A stretch of 64,000 bases of DNA from Brachionus plicatilis (taxonomy: Eukaryota; Rotifera; Eurotatoria; Ploima; Brachionidae): positions 413,118-477,117 of the forward strand of contig QEOQ01000378.1 in assembly GCA_010279815.1 (NCBI GenBank). The letters are read 5' to 3'. How positions within the stretch are numbered: the stretch's first letter is position 1; every line of letters begins with the position of its first letter. This document shows, one piece after another, positions 1-10,986 of the stretch. A program made the position numbers and the translations under genes. Under the pieces are notes generated by a model, which was given only the letters and a program-made list of their open reading frames with translations, was not told the DNA's origin and made no database searches.

Positions 1-585
1 AAATAATTATCTGAGATATATTTAACAGATAAATCTTTGACCATTTATTTTTTAAATATAAATAATTAAAAATTTTGGTAACTCAAAATTTTATATAAAA
101 TAAAAACTGTATAAATAATTATAAAAGAAAATTATTGAATTAAATTCTTAATTTATTTAAATCGAATGTGGGAATTGGTTTATTTTTTCGAATTGTAGTC
201 ATATGCTGTGTGGAGATGAATAATGCTCCAGAAATTACAAAGAGCAATTTTTGGACGAGAGAGGGAAGATTGGTATGCCACACCTGCAGAACAGGACATT
301 GGTGAAAATTAAGATACCCTTGGAGGCAAGCTTGATGGATAAGAGGAAGTGAGAAACAGAGTTGAAATGGAAAGAAGAAAAAAAAATAAAACAAAATGAT
401 TTTTTTTTTTAAAAAATGAAAATTAAAATTTTAAAATATTTTTGAAAATTTTGAAATTTATTTTAATTTTACTTTTTTAATTTGTTTTGAAAAATTATTA
501 GCAAAATTAAGTTAGCTTTTTGTATTGTTTTGAAAATTGTCTTTTTTTTTAAATATTTGATGAAATTGAGGACAATTTCTTATCT
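1..585. other. AT-rich stretch upstream of an LTR, no gene assigned
   Basis: This stretch lies directly upstream of a polypurine tract and LTR, so it is probably the 3' internal part of an LTR retrotransposon. A 180-370 block is richer in GC than its surroundings and has interrupted reading frames on both strands. I recognise no domain in it. Confidence 0.3.
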
Positions 586-726
586 AAGGAGGGAGGAATG
601 TAGTATGGTGACGTGATCAGACTATAAATATTACTTGTTATTTCAAAAGAGAAAAAGTTGTTGTTATTTTTGTAAACTTGTTTTAAATAAAGTGTTTAAC
701 TAAATACTAAGCATATTATTCACACA
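586..726 (+). mobile_element. Polypurine tract plus short 3' LTR-like sequence
   Basis: A purine run (AAGGAGGGAGGAA, 586-598) is followed at once by TGTAGTATGG and the segment ends ...TTATTCACACA at about 726. Inside are a TATA-like CTATAAATA (about 623-632) and an AATAAA (about 687). That order, purine primer, TG start, promoter, poly(A) signal, CA end, is that of a 3' LTR of a Ty3/gypsy-type element. No second LTR is in the window and no target duplication was established, so the right border is approximate. Confidence 0.5.
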
Positions 727-1199
727 GTCGGCCTGTAATACAATATCCAATCATTTAAAAACTAGGTTTAATGTCTAGCAAAAAGATCCTATGATCTGAT
801 TGGACTTTTGTTCATGATTCGCAATTAAAAAGAAACTGCTATCAGAAAGAACCATGTTCATCTATTCAGCCCGGTCTTCTTGATAATGAATGCGAACATT
901 TTCTCAATAACTATCATAATTTATCAATCCTTGAAGAAAACGCTGAACAAGAAGTCACAGATTCTTCGGACTATGAAGATGATAATAATTGAATACGAAA
1001 TCGCACATCTAAATGATGGGAATATTTTTAGCTTAAATAACAAGAAAACAAAACAGACTAAAACGGTTAAAATTGTCAGAAAGGTTGCGTCATGTTTGTT
1101 TATGACCAAAAATAGATATTGATATTTCCATATTCAGCATAACTCAACCTTCAAAATGAGTCGACATTTATCTACGGCTTTTCTAAATTAGCAATTAAT

Positions 1200-1560
1200 G
1201 AATGTAAAAAATGTCAGTATTACTTCTGATTGCTGAGCATCAATTCAGATATATTCTTATTTGACCATAACAGCACATTTTTTATATGAAGGATTGAACC
1301 CAGAGTGTGTCTGTTTAACTCTTCGTTACGTTTTGAACGGTCATTCTTCGAAGAATCTTTCCAAAATAATCTTAACTATCCAAATATTTAGATCTCGAAC
1401 GGATACCATGTATGGGACATATTTTGCACAATACATCAGTTTCTCCCGACAAGATATGTTGCACGAGAAAAGTAATGAAATATGCTCTTTCAAAATTTTA
1501 ACGTCGTTCGGGACTTCAAGAGAGATACATTTTCTCTTTTTGCCAACATGCTTTTCATTC
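1200..1560 (+). pseudogene. hAT-family transposase remnant
   Basis: The plus frame around 1225-1400 reads as a decayed hAT transposase core: a D-C-stop-A-S-I stretch where the family has a conserved W-S-S/T, then SYLTITAHF, then GHSSKNLSKII. hAT enzymes carry the pattern ...W(T/S)S...Y(L/M)x(I/V)TAH(F/W)... followed by H(T/S)xxNI. The tryptophan codon has become TGA, and no intact frame continues on either side. It is a fossil; the assignment rests on this short pattern. The segment 727-1199 holds a short acidic open stretch (about 845-990) that I cannot assign. Confidence 0.5.
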
Positions 1561-1596
1561 ATTTTTATTAATTTGAATTTTTAGATAAACAATAAT

Positions 1597-2060
1597 ATCT
1601 ATTTTTATTTATTTGTTTTCTGTATTGAGCTAAAGATCCTTCAGAATAAGTTAAAAAGTAAAATAAAAAAAAAAAAAAAAAAAAATTAAATAAAAATAAA
1701 ATTAAAGTTAATAAAATGAGATAAAAAAAAGAATCAAAATAAAGTAAATAGGCTAGAAAATATAAAAGTTGAACATATATTGAAAAAGTTGAACGTATAA
1801 AAGACATGAATTGTAAAAGATTGTTACATGTTGCACATGTTTAATAGTTCAAGTTTCAGTAAAAAAAGAAGAAAAAGTAAGGTAGCAATTACACAATGGA
1901 GTTGGGTATTCAATATATCTTGATTCGAAACCTTCTTTGAATTCCCTCACTAGTCTCACAACCAATGGAATAGAATGACTCAGTCCTGTCCCAACATATC
2001 TCTCACTCAATTCAAATAACCGATTCGAGACTGTTAGTAATTTTATTATATGCCTCATGA
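1597..2060 (-). mobile_element. LINE 3' end, copy 1 (C-terminal ORF piece, 3' UTR and tail)
   Basis: The minus strand carries a 69-codon open stretch (1849-2058) containing RLFELSERYV, SHSIPLVVRLV and ESRYIEYPTPLCNCYL, ending at a stop. About 200 bp downstream is a hairpin region (AGGATCTTTAGCTCA, about 1628-1645) followed by an AAATAAATA-type tail. The same ORF piece recurs at 10090-10262 (-), 18921-19053 (+) and 58290-58480 (+), and the hairpin and tail recur at the same distance in the 10 kb copy. This layout matches the C-terminal end of a non-LTR retrotransposon ORF2 with its 3' UTR. The name of the clade is not known. Confidence 0.6.
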
Positions 2061-2198
2061 TGCACGATATTGGAGGGAGTATAATAAATAAGTAATTGTA
2101 AAATATTTATTTACTATTTTTTATTATCAAGGTGCTAATTAATTGATGCCATTTTTTTAAAATTCGTCAAATAAAGGTTTTTTTCATAAGAAAAGTAT

Positions 2199-3279
2199 TA
2201 CCGTAAACTCTTGTTTACTACCTCATGGAGTTCAAATAAAAAGGTGGGGGGGTTGTAATTTAAAAAGTAAATTTCTAGTAAAGTATTTGGTCAAATTTAA
2301 CGACATGTATATACCGACATATCGTCAAATAATCTTTTTAATGTTATAAGACCCTGTCGTTAATTCTAGATACCCATATATAACGACATGTCGTTAAAAT
2401 CGAGCAATTACGTTATAGGTATTTTAAGATTGAAAAAATTAGAAACCCGGGGTAAAAAAAAATTATTTATTAATTTAAATGGGCTTATAATATAAAATGC
2501 ATATTTTTTAAATAAGCTTATAATGAAAAATTCATAGTCTTTGAAAATTGATTCTACACAGAAAAAATAGAAAAAAGTACTAAAATAATTGATTAATTTT
2601 TGGTGAACTTACAAATTGCATTTTTATTCATTCAGAGATTCAGTAAAATAATTAAAATAGAATAAAAAAAAAATCAGGTACAGTCAAAACTCTTTTATCC
2701 GGAACGCTCGGGACTTAAAAAAAACAACTACGGATTAAATTTTACGAACAAGTTTTAATACGTAATTTTGAGTTTTGGACAAGTTTTACGATTAAAAGAG
2801 TAAAATAATTTAAGAACGTTTAACGTAATACCAAAGATGAAGAGCTTTCTCTAATTAATGATACATAGAAAAATAAAAAAAAAATATAAAGAAGTTCTTT
2901 TTATTCAAATTTTTGGTGTGTTTACACTTTTTACAAATGATCTGTTTTAAAGTCTTAAGCATATGCAAAAATGATATAAGAATGATGAAATAATGATCAC
3001 GGGTGTGCAATTTTTTTAAAATTTTAAGCTCATGGGTGTGTATTATTTTGAAAATTTCAATCCCATGAGACTATAAAAATTTTTTTATAATACACACTGG
3101 GGTTATGATGAAATTCAGCTAAACTTCATATAAGTATTTCAAAGTTTTTTAAATTAAAATCCCGGGGTTATAATGAAACTTTTTTTGAAAAACCCAGGGC
3201 TTCTAGTATATATTATGGTGGTGGGGCAATAGCTAAAACCATACTTGTACCCCGGGGTAGTAAACAAGAGTTTACGGTA
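2199..3279. mobile_element. Non-autonomous TIR element, about 1.08 kb, TA target
   Basis: Perfect inverted copies of CCGTAAACTCTTGTTTACTA plus CC lie at 2201-2222 and 3256-3277, each bounded outside by TA. The interior has no transposase frame. It holds a cluster of ACGACAT words (2300-2400), including the palindrome AACGACATGTCGTT, and GGGGTTATAATGAAA-type words at 3100-3200. TA flanks suggest a Tc1/mariner-type mover. A pogo-like end (TACAGTCAAAACTCTTTTAT, from about 2677) sits inside and may be a nested insertion. Confidence 0.6.
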
Positions 3280-3359
3280 CTCGGTTTTTTTTTATTAGTT
3301 CGTTTTATCGGGATTTCGTTATAAAGAGGTTCGTTGTATCAAAGAAAATTAGCAATCTT

Positions 3360-3530
3360 TTTCATTGAGATATATTTTTTCTGTACTATATATTAATTTT
3401 TTTGTACCATAAAAACACTGTTCTTAGAATATTTTTTTTGTGTACTATATCTTTACGGAGTGTACCATAAAAATGATGATTCTGTACTAAGAAATTATCT
3501 TTTACTGTACCAAGAAATTACTTTTAAATA
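3360..3530. repeat. TGTACCA/TGTACT word array, left of the SWIM ORF
   Basis: Words of the type CTGTACTA, TGTACCATAAAAA and TGTACCAAGAAATTA occur about every 25-40 bp. They are reverse-complement counterparts of the array at 4440-4690, so the SWIM fragment sits between two inverted arrays. Confidence 0.5.
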
Positions 3531-3655
3531 TTTTTAAATTTATTGAAAATAAACGAACTTAAATTATACAGCACATAAAAAATAGTTTTTTAATCAAAGT
3601 AACGATTAACAGGAAATACAATTAAAATAATAAAAAATACAAATACATAAAGTTT

Positions 3656-4414
3656 TTAAATCTTTCTTGGTCTTAAGACTCTATATGATTTTGATGCTTC
3701 TTTAGGTGCATTTTCTTTATTACTTGTAATAGATTTAGTTGCTTTTTTCTTACTTTTATCATAATTTAAACCCAAAGTGGGTTTAAAAACCAAATGGTCT
3801 TTATTAACATGGTCATTTAAATAAGTAAAATTATCAGTATGAAATGACGATTCTACGAGATTGGTGACTTCAGCAAGAACAAGTAATACTTCCGAGGCTT
3901 GTTGTTGTGGTGATTGTGGCGTTGGTTTTGGTGATGGTGGCAATGGTTGTGGTGATGGTGGTAGTGGCTGTGGATTTAAATCAAAAGCAGCTATATATCT
4001 TTCCTCTTCTGTTGTCAACTCATTCTCATCTTCTTCGTCGTCATTTTCATAATCTAATTCTGTTAATTTAGCATCATCATTTTGAAAGAATAAAGCAGCT
4101 TTTGCTTTTTGTGGTCGCCCACGCTTTCTCTTTTGACCAATAGGAACAGTTTTAGCCTCATTAGGTATAATTTTTAAACCTTTAATAGATGCTTTGCCAA
4201 TAATATGTTTACACATTTTAAATTTGAAATTACTAGGACAAGAACAACTTGCTGTTCTCCAAGTATCTTCAGATGCATTTAAAGGAAAAGATACTTTCCA
4301 AATACCAAAACAAACACTTGTAAAGTCATTAAAATCTTTAAAATTAGCCGAATCGAATGCCTGTCTATATGCTTTTACTTCTTCTTTTGTTAATTCAGTC
4401 TTAGAGTCTGTTGT
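3656..4414 (-). pseudogene. C-terminal fragment of a SWIM zinc-finger (MULE-like) transposase
   Basis: The open frame runs from about 4414 to the stop at 3656, upstream of the first ATG at 4216. It contains RTASCSCPSNFKFKMCKHII (codons around 4250-4200), an intact SWIM finger of the form C-x-C-x(n)-C-x-H. A basic GQKRKRGRPQKAKAALFFQ patch follows, then an acidic run, a proline-rich PQPLPPSPQPLPPSPKPTP tract and a basic C-terminus. SWIM fingers sit near the C-terminus of Mutator-like transposases, and the GRPxKAxxAL patch recurs at 60040-60430 in this window. The catalytic part is absent because a TAA ends the frame at 4415-4417. Flanking GTACA-word arrays in inverted orientation fit subterminal repeats. 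A domesticated SWIM protein is possible but less likely. Confidence 0.55.
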
Positions 4415-4439
4415 TTATTTTTTGTCACGTTACTATTTA

Positions 4440-4797
4440 GACTTTGAACAAACAATTAAATGTTCAGTACAAAAAATTAATGTCTGGTACACAAAAAATT
4501 ATTTCTGGTACAAAACATTTAATTTCTCGTACAAAAGATTTAATTTATGGTACAAAATAGTGAAACGTAGAGTTATGGTCTCAATGATTAAAATAAAGTA
4601 CTAATCATTAATTCATGGTACAAAAGATTAATTTAAGGTACAAATACATTGATTTTATGGTACAAAAAAATTAATTTATGGTACAGAAAAATTGACATCC
4701 TTTTTCCTTTATAAAAAATCGGTTCCTGGATTCTTATTCGTCATATAGAGTATTTCGTTAAATGGGGGTTCGTTATACGGAGGATCGACTGTATTGC
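4440..4797. repeat. GGTACA word array and pogo-like terminal sequence
   Basis: About ten GTACAAAA words (mostly GGTACA with AATTTA(T/A)GG spacers) fill 4468-4690. The stretch then ends in GGGGGTTCGTTATACGGAGG and ATCGACTGTA (4756-4796). Read on the other strand this is TACAGTCGATCCTCCGTATA, a form typical of pogo/Tigger-type ends with a TA target. A related direct copy, ATTTCGTTATAAAGAGGTTC, lies at 3312-3332. Confidence 0.45.
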
Positions 4798-4915
4798 AAT
4801 AAACTATTTAACAACTATCCTTGTTAACTACAAGTGTGAAAAAAAAATAAAAAATAAAAAAAAAATACTTTTATTTGATAAAATACAAAACTAATCTAGA
4901 AAATAAAAAAAAAAC

Positions 4916-7900
4916 TTAGACCGACGTGGTTCTTTTAAAGTCGCGTCTTTTTTGAGCGCACACTCGAACTCTCGCTTTTGATGGCGAGTCAAATTTAGAT
5001 CCCAGCATTTGCATATTATTATACGGACTTTGAGTCAACAAATGTCTGCTGGCGGAATGGTTCACATAATCGATTCGACTTGGCCGCATCGACACACCAC
5101 ATACATGTTCATTTGGCACCACTACAGCGTGTCGATAGTCTGCGTCATTCAGCAAAGTGTTCAATTCATAGGGAGACTGGGCGTAAAAATAAGCGTCAGT
5201 GAGCGACTTGTTCTTTTGAAGCAGAGGCTTATTTAGCCGAATTGGCGGGCCTCGATTCACCAAGATGCGTCTATCGCTGGGCTTCATCTTGTACTCGTGT
5301 TTGGCTGTCTGTATTCGAATTTTATTGCTGGGTGGCGAGACCGGAGCTCTGAATGGATTTTGAGTGGGCGCAGGAGGCAGCATTTCTTTGTCCAGCTTGT
5401 AGAATTTGAACTTGAGCTCGTTTTCGTCGAGCTGCCGGTTGGAGAGCGTGTTGACTTTGGTCTGGTATTCGGAGGTGAGCGAAGAGGACGATTCGGTTAG
5501 ATGAGAAGTCGAGGAAGAACTGCAGTGATGAGAGGACTCGGTCAGAGAAGACTCGTCGATGTTTTTTGCCGATGTGGCCAAAAAGTTTCCATTCCTTGAC
5601 ACTATTTTATTCTTTCTGACACCAGGCTTGTACCGAGTGGGTATTTGTTGGACCGGCGGCGGCTCGCTGTCCCCCACCACCTCCTCTGCATCGCTGATGA
5701 TTCTTATCTCAGGCTTTTGGCCCACACGGTCTTCAATGTCGGAGGGTTTAATTACCTGAGGAATGACTGGGAATTTTTTCGACACTGGGTTGTCGCTTGT
5801 TTGGAATCTGTACTTGCGGTGGTAGTCCACGTACCAGTATATGTTGCATATGCCATTGAATTCTTGCATGAGAAAAGAGCCCACAGCAAAGATGAAGGAG
5901 TATCCGTAGTTGTAGACAAACGGTGATTCGTCATCCTTGGATTTGACTGCGGGCTGTTTGTTATCTACAGCGCCATTCACTGCCGCTATGAACACTATTA
6001 GGGCGGTCAATGAAGCAAGACCCGCGAATATGAACAAACACCCAGAGAGCAAGTATAAATAGTGAAGCTTTTGTCGGATATAGGCATAAGTGTGCAGAAC
6101 AACTGATGTCAACATCAGAACCAGAGATATCGCCACTGGGACTATAGACACGCCGACTTGTTCTAAAAATAAAATTAATAAATTAAAAGTGAACATTTTT
6201 TTTTTTTTAATTTATTTAATCAATTTTATTTTATAATAAAATAAATTTTAGTTTTTGAGAATTTTATGGGGTCNAAAACATAAAAATAAAAAAAAACATA
6301 AAAATAAAGAAAAAACAATTTTATTATTATTCTACACCAATTTGATTAAAATTACAAAAAAAATAAAAAAAAAATTTTTTTTTACTTGTGACACTAAATT
6401 TTTTAAATTTTTTCCACATTGGTTTGGACAAGCCCAGTAGCATTTTTTGCGGTATTCTACTAAAGTTTTGTGGTATCGATTTTTATGGTCCATTTTTAAG
6501 TCAAAATAATTAATTTTTTATCTAAACATTATTTTTAATAATTTCGAATCAATAGAATGCTTAAAGAATATTAAGTTTATAGTTCCGATTTAAAAATATT
6601 TTGAAAATACATCATGAGTGAGACTTTTAAATTTAACAATTTAATCAAAAGAACAAAATTTTACTCTATGAACATTGTACTCCATAAATTTCTCAATTTT
6701 ATCATTTTATGAATTTAACACAAAAATTATGTGCAGAAACATCAAATTTAATTTTTAAGAAAAGGATATGGGGCAATACTTGTTGAAGATATGAAATATA
6801 AGATCAAAATTTAAAAAACGCAATTAATTTGTTTTTTATTTGTAAAAAGTAAAAATTTGGATAGTTATTTATCATTTTTTATCATTTATTTATTCATCAC
6901 TAGAATCACATTCATTATTTAATATCAATGAATCTTCTCTTTCTAATTTATCCTAATCGCAGTCCAAAATAAATTTAGAGAGGAGATTTCTTCTCTTTGT
7001 ATCTAACTGTCCGGGTTTATGCTTTTCAACGCCCATGAACCACAACACACTTGTAACATGTGCACAAGCTCCGAAGACCCTTGATCCGAAATGATAAATA
7101 ACTATCCAAATTTTTAATTTTTACAAATAAAAAACAAATTAATTACGTTTTTTAAATTTTGATCTTATCTAAAGGATTGAAGCGAATGTTTCCGGCCTTA
7201 GCATTTTTAATATATTGTTAAGAGACAAAAAATAAGTAAAAATAAGTATCTTTGAAAATTTTTGAGTTGGGGATATTTTACTCCAGAGACTCTTAAAGAC
7301 AACACCTTTTATTTTGTTTAAATTAGTTTATTTTGATTAAACTATAAAAGTCACCAAAATATAAATTTAATTTTCAAATTCCTTAAGGAAATTTGTTCAA
7401 GAAAACTTTTTACCAGGGAAAAATAAGTATCCATATCACCTTTATAGAACTAAAAAGAAAGATTCCCGGCTAAAATGTGCCAAAACTTTGATTGATTATA
7501 AAGCATGAAAAATTCAATCATATTGAACTAAATTACATAAATTCTAAATCAGCACATTCAAATTAATAAGAATATTTGAAAACAAAAATTGTCTGAGGCA
7601 TATTTCATATCGAGAATATTATGTCCCCACAATGAAAAATCTGACACACACAAACAAAAATCTTCTCAGCACAAAATTTTCTAAAAAATGAAAATTAATG
7701 TTTCCGCACAAAATTTTTGTGTTAAATACATAAAATGATAAAATTGAAAAATTGTGTTTTTAATTTTATTTTTAAGTCAGATGAATTAATTTTTTAGTTT
7801 TTTATCTAAATATTATTTTTAATAATTTCGAATCAATAGAATGTTTAAAAAATATTAAGTTTAGTTTTTAGAATACCAATGTTTGATCCATATTCGTTGA

Positions 7901-10900
7901 AGTTGAGGATATGTGAACAGTCGATTCTACTAAATTTTCGAACGGTTCGGCGTCGTTTAAAGAATTTACTTTATTTTCTTTGCGCCTGATATTTCGACGT
8001 CTTGATTTATCTAGTTTGAGGTATTCTGAGGTTTTTTTTTATTTCTTAAAATCATTTTAATGCTTTCAAAATATGAATAATACTATATATTTTACGATTT
8101 AAAAATATTTTGAATATACCACATGAGTGAGACTTTCAAATTTTTTGGCTTTCATAAACATTTGTTTTTTAAATTTAACAAAAAATTATACTCTATGAAC
8201 ATATATTCATTCAAATAAAATTAAAAACACAATTTTTCAATTTTATCATTTTATGTATTTAACACAAAAATTTTGTGCGGAAACATTAATTTTAATTTTT
8301 ATTTATTTTTATTTTATTTTGTGCCGAGAAGATTTTTGTTTGTGTGTGTCGGATTTTTTTTGGTGTGGATCAGATTTTTCATTGTGGGGAGTATGGACAC
8401 CCTTTCATATCTTCAACAAGTATTGCCCCATATCCTTTTCTTAAAAATTAAATTTGATGTTTCTGCACATAATTTTTGTGTTAAATTCATAAAATGATAA
8501 AATTGAGAAATTTATGGAGTACAATGTTCATAGAGTAAAATTTTGTTCTTTTGATTAAATTGTTAAATTTAAAAGTCTCACTCATGATGTATTTTCAAAA
8601 TATTTTTAAATCGGAACTATAAACTTAATATTCTTTAAGCATTCTATTGATTCGAAATTATTAAAAATAATGTTTAGATAAAAAATTAATTATTTTGACT
8701 TAAAAATGGACCATAAAAATCGATACCACAAAACTTTAGTAGAATACCGCAAAAAATGCTACTGGGCTTGTCCAAACCAATGTGGAAAAAATTTAAAAAA
8801 TTTAGTGTCACAAGTAAAAAAAAATTTTTTTTTTATTTTTTTTGTAATTTTAATCAAATTGGTGTAGAATAATAATAAAATTGTTTTTTCTTTATTTTTA
8901 TGTTTTTTTTTATTTTTATGTTTTTTTTTATTTTTTGGTGGTTATTCAAATAAAATTGGGAGAAAAACTTAAAAATTTGTGGTATTTGAACTAAATTTCT
9001 GCTTAAAAATAAAATTATAGACAAAATTTTTCAATTTTATCATTTTATGAATTTAAAACAAAAATTTTGTGCGGAAATATTAATTTTTATTTTTAAGAAA
9101 ATTTTGTGCTGAGAAGATTTTTTTTGTGTGAATCAGATTTTTCATTGAGGTGAGTATGAACACCCAATAAAATATTTTTTGAATGGTGGTTTTGTGAAGT
9201 TCAGTACGAAAGAAGAAAACAAAGTGTAAAAAAATTAAATAACTTTTTTTCTAAAAGTTTAAAATTAATTGTGTGAATGCAAAATGGTGCAACATTCATT
9301 TTTTTTACATTCTTTTCTGTTCTTTTAATTATTTTGCACTGAATTTTACCAAACATTGGACGGTTTGTTTTGAATTTTTCATTTCTATTATTTTTTTTGG
9401 GTGCTATCTGAATTTCAAATTTTAGACTTGAAATTCGTAAACTTAGTCTTTTGAAACCCAAGATATCAGTTTTTTTGGGAGGCTCAAAACAAATTTTAAA
9501 CTCAGGAGTCTAAAAATAACTAAACATTTAAATAGTTGTAGTTCTTTTAGACCCAGGAATTTAATGATATAATTTAAATATTTTTTTAAATCATACATAT
9601 TCTGAAAGAGCATAAAATTTTTTACAAGCTGGTGTTTATTTTTATTTAGTAGAAGGGTGTGACAATTTTGATTATTGAAAAAAAGCAAAAAAAAAACACT
9701 TTTTTTCACTTGAATCGTATTTAGTCCCAGGGATCAATTAACCCCACTTTTTTTTTTAATAAACTAGATAAATTCAAAACAAATATGGAAACATATTCAG
9801 CATCCAGCATTTTTGCCTGAAAGCAACTTGGAAATTTTAGCCAAAAAATATTGAGATAATTAATTTTTTATTTGTATTTTTTAGCTTTATCGAGCTAATG
9901 ATCCTTCAGAATAAAAATATAAAAAAAATTAACATAAAGTTAAACAAGATAAAATAAGATGAAATAAAAATAATAATTTAAAAGAAAAAAAAGGATAAAT
10001 AAGTCTAAGTAATAAAAAAATATTAAAAACGATATGTTGAAATATCTAGAGGTTAGACATGTTTAAATATTTGATAGTTCAAGAAAAAAAGAAGAAATTG
10101 TTAGATAGCAAATATACACTGGAGTTGGATATTCGATACATCTTGATTCATAAATTTTTCTATATTCTTCCACCAGTCTGACGACAAATGGAACAGAATG
10201 ACTCAATTCTGCCCTGACATATCTCTCTCTCAACTCAAAGAGTCGATTTGCAACTGTTAATTAATATTTTATTCTTTAATATTCATTAAAACTAATTAAT
10301 TAAAAAAAAAATGTCATTTTTGTTTTTTACTTCAATTTCAACAAAAACCATTAGGACAATGATACAAAATAAACAATAAAAATTCTCAAAAAAGTAAAAA
10401 TCAGTTTATTTTTCTTTTTTTTTCAAAATTTAGACTCATGATGTTGAATAAAAATTTTGATAAACATTATTTTTTGCAGTTTTTCAAAAGTCTAAAATTA
10501 AAAAAAATTTTTTTTGCAAAAAAAAAAGAAGTAATTTATAAATTCAAGTATTTACTCAAACAATTAAAAAATCAAAATAAAAATACTTACTTTTTAAAGT
10601 ATCCGTTACTCTGGCATCTGAATCTGAATTTTGAAAAAATTTAATATTTTCACATTGCTGCTGCTGAGATCCATCTAAATAACTAAATTAAATTTTAAGA
10701 AAGAAAAATATATTTTCTAATCACTACCAGTTATGCGACACATCCTCCATAATCCAAAATTTGCTGTGATTGTACCTAGAGGAAGGTGATAGACACTTTT
10801 TGACGAATTCTTGCCCGAAGAATTTACGGACGTGGTCACTCTTTCCCTCAAGCCTTGTATAGGATCAAACCTTTCCACTGACTCAAGCCAATTGATGGTC

Positions 10901-10986
10901 AAAATACTGATAATCATTAACAATGGTGACACATAGGCGCTTACTGATAGTCCAAAAAAAAGAAGCCTATGTTTTATTTGGCCCAT
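4916..10986 (-). CDS. TARP / voltage-gated Ca2+ channel gamma-subunit-like protein
   Basis: Three exons join in phase: 10986-10728, 10674-10591 and 6162-4916, giving about 529 aa from the ATG at 10986. Donors are GTAGTG and GTAAGT; acceptors end TTTAG. Exon 1 has TM1 (about residues 8-30), NWLES and GLWRMC; exon 2 supplies the next cysteine (QQQQCEN), completing the W-GLW-C-C signature of the claudin superfamily. Exon 3 encodes three more TM segments (roughly residues 117-138, 148-172, 193-217) with VYNYGYSFIFAVGSF, close to the stargazin SYGWSF region. A long cytoplasmic tail, rich in Ser then basic, ends RTTSV, a class I PDZ ligand like stargazin's. The family traffics and gates AMPA receptors or modulates Ca2+ channels at the plasma membrane; the specific partner here is inference. 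AATAAA lies about 45 bp past the stop. Intron 2 (6163-10590) is full of repeats. Confidence 0.88.
6277..8935. mobile_element. Large foldback element with about 525-bp near-identical inverted arms
   Basis: The arm 6277-6799 is repeated in reverse complement at 8403-8935 with very few differences. Landmarks are GGACAAGCCCAGTAGCATTT (left) against AAATGCTACTGGGCTTGTCC (right). The interior of about 1.6 kb contains further diverged copies: 7745-7870 and 8090-8200 repeat arm sequence, 7630-7770 is inverted relative to 8216-8390, and 6790-6875 is inverted relative to 7090-7165. The element lies in intron 2 of the TARP-like gene. No transposase is visible. A single N at 6274 beside the left arm suggests an assembly ambiguity at the border. 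Confidence 0.75.
9005..9170 (+). repeat. Third copy of the foldback-interior unit
   Basis: This segment repeats 8216-8400 in the same orientation: TTTTTCAATTTTATCATTTT, then ACAAAAATTTTGTGCGGAAA, then GAGAAGATTTTT..GTGTG, ending GAGTATG(G/A)ACACCC. It shows that the unit exists outside the large inverted repeat. The rest of 9170-9880 is AT-rich intron with no coding signal seen. Confidence 0.6.
9880..10262 (-). mobile_element. LINE 3' end, copy 2
   Basis: The minus strand at 10262-10090 encodes ANRLFELRERYVRAELSHSV, followed by VRLVEEYRKIYESR and IEYPTPVYICYL, clearly homologous to copies 1 and 4. About 170 bp downstream is AAGGATCATTAGCTCGATAA (9893-9915), a hairpin-type terminus, then an A-rich tail. 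It sits in intron 2 of the TARP-like gene in the same orientation as the gene. The copy is 5' truncated, as is usual for LINE insertions. Confidence 0.65.

Noticed and set aside
1341..1562. Minus-strand 73-codon open frame opposite the hAT remnant
   Set aside because: The plus strand has the recognisable transposase pattern; this frame is its shadow.
5009..5934. Several plus and minus open frames across the TARP tail exon
   Set aside because: All overlap exon 3 of the TARP-like gene in other frames; the exon's frame has homology and splice support.
8253..8497. Plus-strand frames of 63 and 74 codons
   Set aside because: They run across the border of foldback repeat units and have no counterpart in the other copies.
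9201..9709. Two minus-strand open frames in the TARP intron
   Set aside because: They are AT-rich, with no domain or splice signals that fit the gene.
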